Of a stretch of 64,000 nucleotides of DNA, positions 45,301 through 57,300 are shown piece after piece. The first letter of the stretch is position 1. Each line of letters begins with the position of its first letter. Below the pieces are notes generated by a model that was not told the DNA's origin, did no database searches, and was given only the letters and a program-made list of their open reading frames with translations. The position numbers and the translations under genes are program-made. The DNA is from Cristatella mucedo (lineage: Eukaryota; Bryozoa; Phylactolaemata; Cristatellidae), in NCBI GenBank assembly GCA_009760855.2, contig WPIO01000083.1:1772501-1836500 (forward strand). Direction: 5' to 3'.

Positions 45301-48300
45301 GCCATTGTCACACGGCTATCCTTCCCTCAATTAAAAACCGTTTGCAGTCCACTTGAAAGTCTGTCGAATCTGTTGTTTTGAGTCCCTCCCCTCGATAATA
45401 AGTAACAAATGATATCGTTATAATAATAATAATAATGCATTTCATAAAGTGCCCCCAGAGAACTCAAGCTCTTTCTAGGCGCTTTACATTTGCTGCAAAG
45501 GAAAACGCGATTGAATGGTGAGTAATATCATGCTTGATAAGCAACATGAATAACATGGTTAGTGGTGACATGCACAGGGTCAGCATGCAAGTGTGGTTTG
45601 TGACAGCATGCACAGTGTCAGCACGCATAAGCACATGAAGGACGAGTCACAGGGACCCACTAAATGCTGTCCTAAATAGGTGTTTCTAAGTTCTTTTTAA
45701 ATGTGGTCAAGTCGGGGATGTTCTGACGCAAGTCGGGAGTGAGTTCCAGGCTTTGGGAGTATACGAACTAAATGCACGGTCTCCAAAGGATTTGAGGTTT
45801 GTTTGAGGTATTGGTAAACTGTTGGATTCCGAAAAGCGGGTGGTACGATGCTTGGCCTGGTGGGGGAGTAGATCTGAGAGATAGGCTTGAGCCAAAGAAT
45901 GAAGGGACCTAAAAGTGAGCGACAAAACCTTGAAGTCGATCCATTGCTTGACTAGGACCCAGTGCAGGTCGACGAGAAGTGGTGTGATGTGGCAACTGCA
46001 ACACTCACGACAGACAAGTCTAGCTGCAGAGTTTTGCACCAGCTGTAATCGCCTGATTGCACATGCTGGTAGGCCAGCAAGCAGTTGAGTTGCAGAAGTC
46101 AAGACAAGATGTCACAAATGCATGGATCAACTTAGACGTGGTATCCTTATCTAAACAAGCTCGAATTTTAGCAATGTTTTGTAGCTGAAAGTAGGCAGAC
46201 TTGATTGTGGAGCTGATGTGGTCGTCTAACGAGAGGTCACTTTGGAACATGGTACCTAGATTTTGAGCTGATTCAGCAGAAGATATGCTGGCAGAGCCAA
46301 TTTAGTGTACCAGCCTTTCCAATTTGTGAATCACACTGGGTTTGCCCATAACTAGTAAGTTAGTTTTATAATAATAATAATAATGCACTTGATAAAGCAC
46401 CCTCAGAGAACTTAATCTCTTTCTAGGCGCTTTACATTTGCTGCAAAGGGAAATGCAACTGAATGGTAAGTAAAATCATGCTTGAAAAACAAACAAAATG
46501 AATAATATGGTTAGGGGTGACATGCACAGGGTCAGCATGCAGATGTGGTTAGTGGCAGCATGCACAGTGTCAGCACGCATAAGCACATCAAGGACGAATC
46601 ACAGGGACCCACTAAATGCTGTCCTAACTAGGTGTGTTTTTAAGTTCCTTTTAAATGTGGTCAGGTCAGGGGATGTTCTGACGCAGGTCGGGACGGAGTT
46701 CCAGGCTTTGGGAGCATACGAGCTAAATGCACGGTCTCCAAAGGGTTTGAGGTTTGTACGAGGTATTTGTAGACTGTTGGATTCCGAAAAGCGGGTGGTA
46801 CGATGCTTGGCCTGATGGGGGAGTATATCTGAGAGATAGGCAGGAGCATAGAATGAAGGGACCTAAAAGTGAGCGACAAAACCTTGACGTCAATCCGTTG
46901 CTTGACTGGTAGCCAGTGCAGGTCGGCGAGAAGTGGAGTAATGTGGCAACTGCGACGCTCACGACAGACAAGCCTAGCTGCAGAGTTTTGCACCAGCTGC
47001 AGTCGCCTGATAGCACATGCTGGTAGGCCAGTAAGCAGTGAGTTGCAGAAGTCGAGACGGGATGTCACGAATGCATGGACCAACTTGGACGTGGTATCCT
47101 TATCTAAACAAGCCGAAGTTTAGCAATGTTCATCGTTTAGATTAAGAAAATTTGCTGCCATCCATGTGCGGATGTCATCAATACATGCAGCAAGTGAGTT
47201 GAGAGAATTCGAGGTGCTCGAAGGCTGGGAGGGATCAAAGCAAAGGTATAACTGAGTGTCATCCGCATAGAAGTGAAAGCCTAGATTGTGCTTGGCAATC
47301 ACATCAGCAGGAGAGAGAGTTTAAACCGTGAAAAGAACCGGACCTAGCACGGAGCCGTGAGGTACCCCATATTTCAGAGGTACCTTAGATGATCTTTGTC
47401 CATTCAAGTCAATACTTTGAAGTCTCCCACAGAGATAGGACCTGAATCATTGCAGAACAGTGCCAGTGATGTGCAGGCGAGATGAAAGGCGCTCTAGAAG
47501 AACTTGGTGATCGATAGTATCAAAAGCAGCTGAGAGATCGAGCAAAACAAACAGAGATACTCTACCCATGTCTGCATTCTTAAGTAGGTCGTTGTACACC
47601 CTAAGCAATGCTGATTCGTTGCAGGAATACAATGACATTGCAGTAATTGATCGCCCCCAGGTGCTAAGTCCTCATTGATTTGAGATTTTTCTTGTATCAT
47701 TTTGACTCAGTATGAAAAAAATCAATCCTTTCTTGTTATGTGAGATTTTAACATCTATTTTGGCAGCTTATATGACGTCTTAAATGCCGAATTTCGTGCA
47801 CTGACAATCATTTCCTTATATTTGCATGACTCCACTCGTAACAAGGATAACACACTCGATCGAATATTCTCCGGCGATTGTACGCTACCATTCCTGATTA
47901 TTACCAAACGCTTCACATCTGACCACATGCAGATCCCATTCAATCTCTAGTCTCTACCCTCCCCCATCCACAATTACCTGTGAATGGCAAAAATTTTAAG
48001 ATTCGTGATATCGATTTTGTCTGCACGAAAATTTCTTCTTGGCCCCTGCTACTCAATTCCCCTTTCGACCTGTCATCATTGGTAGAGTACTACAACGCGA
48101 CACCAGCCGAAATGGTTGACAAGTTCTCACCTCTGACTTAGTCCACTGTACGCACTTGTACAGACAGCCTATAGCTTACCGAAGACATTTAACTAGGTAG
48201 GTCTACTGATCGAAAGCTTAAGAATGCATACAAAATATCAGTACAGACTGTGAATCGACATTGCATACAAGGACTATCGTATCATACCGATTTATCATAG

Positions 48301-51300
48301 CAAAGGCCAAGTCTAGCTTCTGTAAAAGTAGGGTTGAGTGAGAGATGCACTATCCAAAAATGCTGATGTCTACTACCATCAACCATCTCCTTAACCGCTC
48401 CCAGGTTAGCACCTTACCTGGTGTTCTGATTGCTTCTCTAGCAGAAAGATGGATAAGATCTGAGACTCAACTGCTAAGGTAACAGCATCCCACTGGACTC
48501 TTCTCTCACACTAACGTCCCCATAAGACTCCCCTCCCTCAATTTCGTGCATCACCCCAGTGTTTATATTCAAGGTGGCTGCTAGTGACCTCATCCTAAAA
48601 TTCATCTCATAGTCAAAGAAGACTCTAGCCTGCTATATTAGCTGATTTAACAGCCTCATTTTATAGCGGCAGTATAGTGGTAACGGCTATCGTCACGGCT
48701 TTCAGTTGGCAATAAAAGATAGCCCTCTGCAGGATTCGAGCCCACAACCTCGGTCATGAAGAGCGAGCACCTTACCTCCTGGGCTGTTATAGCCCTCTAG
48801 ACCATATTCTCACTGTCTTACTTCTACAATGCATGGATCTGCTGCTGCCATGCATAACGAACATAATAGTTATGTCTTTAGCCTCAGGTTTTGTCTCTAC
48901 ATCTTTAAAAAAGGCTACTGTTCGGCCACTAATTAAGAAAGCAACACTATACTTAGAAAGCTTGAGGAAAGTCCTTCTCAAGTGCCTCTCATCTCGCATG
49001 GGCATCACTGGCACTGCACTGCAATGATTAAAGCCTCATTGCAGTGGGATACTTCAAAGTATTTATGTAAACGGGCAAGGATCATCCTAGGAACCACTCA
49101 AGAATGGCGGGTACCTCAAGTCACTGTGCTGGGTTCACTTCTTTTCACAATGTATACACTACCTCCTTCTGATGTGGTCAACAAGTACAACATAGGCTTT
49201 CACTTCTATACAGATGACACACAGTTGTATCTACGCTTCTATCCCCTAAGCCCTACAGCACGTCTAGTTCTCTCAACTCCCTTGCTGCATGTATTGCTGA
49301 CATCCGCACATAGATGGCAGCAAGTTTGCTTAAATTGAATAACGATAAAACCAACTTACTAGTTATGGGCAAACCAAGCGTGATTCAGAAATTGGATAAC
49401 ATAATGCTCAAAATCGGCTCTGCCAGCACATCTCCTGTTGCATTTGAACGACATCTAAGTGCCCTGTTTTAAAGTGATCTTTCATTAGACGACCTTGCCA
49501 GTCAAGTCTGCCTACTTTCAGTTACATAACATTGCTAAAATTCGGGCTTGCTTAGACAGGGATACCACATCTAAATTGGTCCATGCATTTGTGACATACC
49601 GTCTCGATTTCTGTAACTCACTGCTTGCTGGTCTACTGGCCTGTGAAATCAGGTGCTTACAACTGGTGCAAAACTCGGAAGCTAGGCTTGTCTGTCATGA
49701 GCGTAGCAGTTGCCTCATCACACCATTTCTAGCCGACCTGCACTGGCTCCCAGTCAAACAGCATAGCGACCTCAAGGTTTCGTCACTCACTTTTAGGTGT
49801 CTTCATTCTCTGACTCTAGTCTACCTATCAGATCTACTCACCTACCAGGCTAGGCATCATACCACCGATTTTCTGAATCAAATCGTTTAGCTGCTATACC
49901 TCGTACGAATTTCAAATCCAATTGAGACCGAGCCTTTAGTTCATATGGTCCCAAAGCCTGGAACTCACTTCTGACTGACTTCACGGCACCTCTACTTGAC
50001 GACATTTAAAAAGAAGCTGAGAATGTACCTGTTTGTGACAGCATTTGGCAGGTTCTTGTGATTTACCCTTAATATGTGCTTATGCATGCTGACACTGTGC
50101 ATGCTGCCACTAACCACTTTTAAATGTTGAGCATGTCGCCCAACCATGTTGTGCTTATTTACATTGTGCATTGTGTTTGATCATTCTTCCTTTACAGCAT
50201 ATGTAAAGTGCCTAGCAAGAGATAAAGTTCACCGAGGGTACTTTTCAAATGTATTACTACTATTATACCCAGATAAACGCATCAAATTAGCATTTTATCT
50301 GGTGGCACCGCTTGAAGTGCCCGAATCGTTCGAGAAAAACGGCTTGAATATATTTTCTTGGTCTCGGAAGTGCTTCTCTCTGCCTCTCCGAAATGACGAC
50401 AGCATTGTAGGCGAGGTAGATGGCAAGCGCATTCCTGGCTATCCAGCAGCTACACAATGTCAGTGCATAGCTCTGTTTCCATACCTGCAACTATATTTCG
50501 TTAGAAAGATGCTTGCTCTGAAAAAAATGGTGTGAGTCCGGCTGGTGACATACCTTGTCCACTTACTTCTTCACCCACTAGTCGGTGAAAAGGCAGAGCA
50601 AAAATGGCAGGTGACACGCCTGGCAGACGCGATTGTATTGGCACGTGAATTGACAAGCTGTTTGTTGAACTGTTAGCTGGACTTGGCACCCTACCAAAAG
50701 AGAGCAGCCTGCTTCCGGCAGCCTGCTTCCGGTAGCCTGGTCTGACCGACATTGCTAAGCAGGTGGAGAGCAGCTGCTCAGTGGTGCCGCGGCAAGATGC
50801 CACGTGGCATCTTGTCTCTGGTGCTGGCGAATCAGCTGGGCTTTAACTCTGGTGCTTGCTCTTGTAAAGGGGCTTTGTGGAGTTTCGTTTCAGTCCATGC
50901 ATGCATATTCACTTGCGTATGTGTGCTTCTGTCGGTGTAGTTTAAGGTTAGCAGGGCTTTCGTTGTTGACGAGTGAACTGGCGGTGGAGCCCTAATGGGT
51001 TTCATTGGGAGCTCTTGAGACTGGCAGGCGTGAAGGGGCTTTGTATGGAGTTCCTGGGGCTCGGAGGCGATATTGAAGAGAGCTTTATTGAGTTGCCGGA
51101 CGTGGACCTGTCTGCTTCGCTGCCTGGGCTCAGTTGCTGTTTCGTGTTACTTAAGTTTCCTGTGCTGCATGTCAATACAGTTATTTGCTGTTTATCTCAC
51201 TTAACACTAACGTGCGAGCGTGAGTGCGCACGTTAGTGAATGTGTGTGTGTGTGTGTGTTTGGGGGATCAAGCTGTATGCATTCATAAATTACCTTGCCT

Positions 51301-54300
51301 ATAGTAAATTGCCATGTTCTTGTGATCGTCACTTGGAGCTGTCTCTAGTGTCATGTCTCAGATTGGACAGAACAACTTTTAAGTATGTGCCAGCTGGTCT
51401 TGCAGACAGATTCTTTGCACGTGTGCCCGGCTGTCCTAAATTGCTCGATTTGCTGCTCGGAGTTTTAGAGCAAAATCGCACAGTCTAAGGTTTCGTGCTG
51501 TTAATGCGTGCCTGTGTTCCTGACCACTCAGCTCGACGCACCCATGTTCGTCACGTGGTTCCAGTGTGTGGTCACTGTTCTGCTCTGCTTCCTGTGCTCG
51601 ATGGGTGCACGATTGTCTCCGGGCTGGATCAAGTTTCCCTCATTCCACGTGGACCCAAAGATATGCCGAGAGGTGAGGGAGGCGCGGCACTGTACCACTG
51701 CAGCATTCGAAGCTGTAGAGTAGCAGTGGGCTCGGGTGGGCTTGGACCTGCCCGCAGTCCCTGCTGCTGCAAGCTTGCTGCTATTCGGGCTTCGGCAGAT
51801 TGTGCATGCTGGATACTAACCAAAATGACGGCAGTAATTGACAATGTTCATCATGTACACTGCATGTTTAATTTACCGCAGTGCGGCGTCAGCCGCTGAG
51901 TGTGGCATCGAGCAGTTTCACTTCTTGCTGCACATTCCCTCTTTATTATCTGGCTGAAGATGTGGAACCTAGATATACCAAAAATGCTGGCAAATCCGGA
52001 AGCATGCTGGTGACATATATTGGAGGGTCACCGAGGTACTCGGTATGTTAACCATTAGCCAATCCTGCCTTCTTCAGGTGGCCATCTCAAGGCCTGCTCC
52101 ACTGAGCAAAATGAGCAACTGTGAATTGGCAAGCCACTGGACTAGGGTTCTGATGTGATCAGGATCCTTAAAAGCAGCTAACAATTTCATCGTTATGCAT
52201 TATGTACACATCTTGTTTTGTTACAGAGTTGATTGAGCTGTTTAGGCTCTATACGATGGGCATACATCTTGGTGAATGCAATAAGACACCATACTGTAAT
52301 AAGACACGTGAAGATTGATAATGATACTAATAATGACATTTGCACGGGAGTGGCTTAAAGTACTACTAATGATAATGCTCTTGATAAAGTGCCCTCAGAG
52401 AACTCAATCTCTTTCTAGGTGCTTTACATTTGCTGCAAAGGAAACACGGTTGAATGGTGAGTGGTATCATGCTTGAGAAACGGCATGCATAACAAGGTTA
52501 AGAATGACATGCACAGGGTCAGCATGCAAGTGTGGTTAATGGCAGCATGCACAGTGTCAGCACGCATTAGCACATAAAGGACGAATCACAAGAGACCCAC
52601 TAAATGCTGTCCTAAATAGGTGTTTTTAAGTTCTTTTTAAATGTGGTCAAGTCAGGGGATGTCGTGACACAAGTCGGAAGTGAGGGCCAGGCTTTGGGAG
52701 CATACGAACTAAATGCACGGTCTCCAAAGGATTTGAGGTTTGTATGAGGTATAGGTAAAGAGTTAGATTCCGAAAAGAGGGTGGCGCTATGCTTGACCTG
52801 GTGGGGGAGACGATCTGATAGGTAGGCTGGAGCCAAAGAATGGAGGGACCTAAAAGTGAGCGACAAAACCTTGAAGTCGATCCATTGCTTGACTAGGACC
52901 CAGTGCAGGTCGACGAGAAGTGGTGTGATGTGGCAACTGCAACACTCACGACAGACAAGTCTAGCTGCAGAGTTTTGCACCAGTTGTAATCGCCTGATTG
53001 CACATGCCGGTAGGCCAGCAAGCAGTGAGTTGCAGAAGTCAAAATGGGATGTCACAAATGCATGGACCGACTTGGATGTGGTATCCTCATCTAAGCAAGC
53101 CCGAGTTTTAGCAATGTTATGTAGCTGAAAGTCGGCAGATTTGATTGTGGAGCTGATGTGGTCGTCGGACGAAAGGTCTGGAACATGAGAGCTAGATTTC
53201 GTGCAGATTCAACTGGAGATATGCTGGCAGAGCCAATTTTGAGTGTTAGTCTTTTCAATTTCTGAATCACTTTTGGTTTGCCCATAACTAGTAACTTAGT
53301 TTTACCATAATTTAATTTAAGAAAGTTTGCTTCCAATCCATGTGCAGGTGTCATCATTGCATGCTGCAAGGGAATTGAGAGAATTCGAGGTGCTCGAAGG
53401 CTGGGAGGGATCAAAGCAGAGGTACAACTGAGTGTCATCCGCATAAAAGTGGAAGCCTATATTGAGCTTGGTAATCACATCGGTGATAGGGAAACTGAAC
53501 CAAATCTCATTCAAAGCACTCTGCTTCTGTTGTAAAGGAAGCATATGACTGGTGAGCAGCTTCAGCACGCATAACACAGGACAATTCACCAGTCAATGCC
53601 TTGCTGTTACCTGAAATGCTGTAGATTTAATTAGCCAAGTGACCGAGAGCGGCAGCTAAGTGTAGTCGCGTGTGGTAGCTGACTGCACTTAGTTCAGTTC
53701 ACTGGGCTGCACCTGCTAGGGTAGTGTTACGAATGCACAGCTCATTTAACGGTGCTTGACATCACTGCCGTGTGATCGAATACTATTGGAACTAGCATCT
53801 CGAAGCACGGCAAACGTAGCAAGTCGTACAAGCACCTCATATTTCAGATCAGGATAGCAATTACTGTTACCCATTAATCATGCAACTGAAATTTCTGAAT
53901 TTGGTGAATTTCTAGCAGTCTCACATTCATAGGCACAGTTAACTCGTGGTAATGATGATAATAATAATAATAATAAAGGTCAATTAATAGCACCCTAGGA
54001 GAACTAAGTGTCTATCCAGGGTTTGACCCATTACGGTTAAGGTGTTTGAGCCCTATGGCATATGTGAAGCACCTGAATAGTGATTAAGTTCTCTTAGGGT
54101 GCTATATGAATGAATTAAATTTTAAAACACAGGGACAAAATAGGGTGTCACTTGCTGTTACTACAAAGGAGAAGTATTTGGTTTTTCTGTGGCCATTAAG
54201 GATTGTTCCTTCTGTGGGAAATAACAATCTCAGTTTGTGCTGTTCTGATATGTTCTCCGTGGCAGCTAATCTTTACTTATCTTTACATGCCAGCTGCTGC

Positions 54301-57300
54301 CAGTGATTATCCGAGATGCTCTTTGGAATGACGTTTGCGATAAGCAATTTGTTGGATATTTATTGTGACAAGTCCTAGGTATAATAGCTGCAGCAATTTG
54401 GAGCTTTAGGCACTGCACTGCAACTGGATTCTACAGCCAAAACTGAATTTGACTGGTGCCTTGGCTTGTGTGTTACAGGTGTTGCCTCTCTCAATCGTTT
54501 TCGTACTGATGATAACATTCAACAATCTGTGTCTCAAGTATGTTGATGTAGCTTTCTACTACATCGGCCGTTCATTGACAACCGTATTTAATGTCGTAAG
54601 TTTTTGTAGCTGCACATTGGCTTGCCTAGCAATGCTGATGAGGTATATATTCTTATCTTTTTTCTATCTAGTGAATGATGCACCTCTGTCGAAAAATGGG
54701 AATGCAGCTGCAGAGCAAGTTCTCACGTGTGCCACGGCAGTTTAACATGGCGATTCTGTTTGCGCACATGTTGCTGGTGACCAAGTTGTTCGCCTCAGTC
54801 GCACACGCTGTTGCTGTTTAGCGGTTCGTTCAGAATTTTGAAGTAGTCGTGCTCATTTTATTTGTGGCCATGGATTCGTGCAGTTTTCTTACTGATTAGT
54901 GATCAGTCGATAATTAGTGAGGAAAACTAAATTATACCTGCTGTACCTACATTAGCTGTGTAATAGCAGCCAATTGCAATGCTGATGAAGTGGAGATCTT
55001 TCGAGGTGGATACCACACTTGTTGGATGCAACACGCCTCACTTGGTAGTCCTACAGCAAAATCTCTTTGTGCACATCCAACCTGCATCATGTTTCACTTT
55101 ACTCGGTGTTTTCAAAATGGGCTTGGCCAGCCAAAATGGGCACAGCCTCTGCACGGAATCTGTATGTCCTGCTCCAAAATGACGGGTCACTAGTTAATTA
55201 CATCTGCTCCATGCTCAAGCCTGCCTACTTTTAGCTTTGTAGCGTTGCTACAAATTCGAACTTGCTTAGTTAGGGTTGCCTCAAAAGTGGCATGCCATGA
55301 ACTATGTATGAAGACCTGTTTCATTGGGCCTAAGGATGAGCGTCTAGGCATCGAGTGGGACTCACTTCTTTTAGATCGTAATTGCCTGCCCTTCGGCGGT
55401 TCCGCGTCGTGCATATGCCGTATTGCGTGTAACACCAGAGCAAGCTTTCGACTATCACCGGGTGCGTTAGGCAGGATTATTGTCCAGGGAAGGCCAAACT
55501 TTGACCGTTATTGGGCATCACGACAGGCCACGGGAAGTGTGACGTAATCTCACTTGCCTCCTGATGGGTAGCTGCTTCGCAACGCGAGCGCAGGCAGACA
55601 TGCTATCTTCAAACTTTGCCTGATTTACTTGCAGCAGCTGCAGCGGTTCGGTACCAGAGATCTTACGGAAACAGATTCTTTTGCTAGCGATGCTGTATAA
55701 AAGGAATTATGTGCTGTATTATCAAACTACAATCCTTTAAGTATTCCTGACATATTTATACAAAACAAAATCGGTCGAAAAAAGGAAGTCGTGGCTGTGA
55801 GCGCTTAGCGAAGATCTTTGGCTGCTTATTGAAAAGCTAGTATTGCTCATCTGGCCACGCCTCGGTGTCGGGCGAGAGTCGGGCTGGAGCGACATCGTGC
55901 TGCTGAGTATTAAGATCCCTAATTAACATGTTATGACTACCACCGGTTTTGTTATTTAACCAGATATGCAGATGGGTTTTTGGCCTTCGCATTTGGCAAT
56001 TTCTATAGCCACGGAAAGGCTTTCGCCCTCTCCGAGGAGACTGACTCGGAAGTAGAACGTTCAAGTGGTGCCTCGTGGAATGCGTGTCAGGCCACCTTCA
56101 AGTCTGGTGACCCGGCCCCTCTGGCTGCATTGCTTGCAGCCCTGCAGGCTTCTTTGAGCCCCGTCACGACCCACTGCTGTGTTAAGGTGTGTCTTAGCAT
56201 CTTCAAAAAAAACATTTTTGAACATCCTCTAGAAATAATTCTCATTCTGCATAATGAAGGAGCAGCCCACTAGTGCTCTGCAGGCCCATCTAAAAAAAAA
56301 GAAGAAAGATTTCTTGACTCGCCCCACTTTTTGCAAGCATGAAGCTATCTCACACCCCAGTAGCCCCCATTTGCAGAGACCAGAGCTGCATGCCGAAGGC
56401 GCAGGTTTATTTAGCCCCATTTAAATAAAAGTATGCTGGTATCACCCCCATTTGGATCAGTGTGTGTCAAAGTTGCACCAAAGGCATGATCGACAATGCT
56501 GCTTGCCTGCTTTGCCCTCACCAAAAGAATTCGTATATGTCATTTCTGTCGGAGCCTGAACGTGCTGCCGAAGGCACTGTGTCCTGTGATATTTTCACAT
56601 TTCCTCGTTTTGAGAGCGTGAAAGTGCTCTCCGAAGGCGTACCGACCAGCAGGCCTCCTTGACCTTCTAAACAGAGTTATCAAATCTTATTTCATCTCAT
56701 CTGGGCATAACTGGCCCTACAGTGCAATGGTTCCATCCTATCTCAAACTGACCCTACAGTGCAATGGTTCCAATCCTATCTTAGTGGAAGACTCCACAGT
56801 ATTGATGTGAACCGACAAAGATCATCCGAAGAACCACTGAAGTATGGGGTACCTCAGAGCTCTGTGCTTGGTTCGGTTCTTTTCACGGTTTATACTCCAT
56901 CTTACCGATGTGATTGCCAGGCACAACTAGGCTTTTACTTCTATTCAGGTGACACTCACCTTTGCTTTGATCCCTCCCAGCCCTCGAGGACATCCAATTC
57001 TCGCAACTCTGTTGCTGAATATATTGATGACATCCGCACATGGATGACAGACAACTTTCTTAAATTGAATGATGATAAAACTAACTTGCTTGAGGTGGGC
57101 AAACCAAGTGTGATTCAGAGATTGAAAAACCTAACGCTCAAAATCGGGCTGTGCCAGCATATCTCCTGCTGTGTCTGCACAACATCCAGATGTATATATA
57201 TATATATAATTTATTTGTATAGCGCCCCAAGAGAACCTAAAATCTCTATTCAGGCGCTTCAAATATGCCACGGGGCTCGAGCCCACGACCTCTTCCAGAC

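Larger units (their letters stand above)
40079..51531 (+). other. SLC35C1 intron 2 (11.4 kb, repeat-filled)
   Basis: Contents in order: LINE F2, LINE F3, two inverted F1 tails, SINE A remnant, the 44.5-45.1 kb inverted repeat, two antisense F1 copies and a near-complete sense F1 copy with a SINE A inside. The segments 42420-43290, 43430-44510 and 50270-51200 contain nothing I can name apart from a small hairpin and TG tract near 51.2 kb. Confidence 0.6.
51673..54478 (+). other. SLC35C1 intron 3
   Basis: It contains an antisense LINE F1 copy (52368-53480) and a back-to-back F1/SINE B tail pair near 54 kb. The stretches 51680-52360 and 53490-53950 hold nothing I recognise. Confidence 0.6.
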
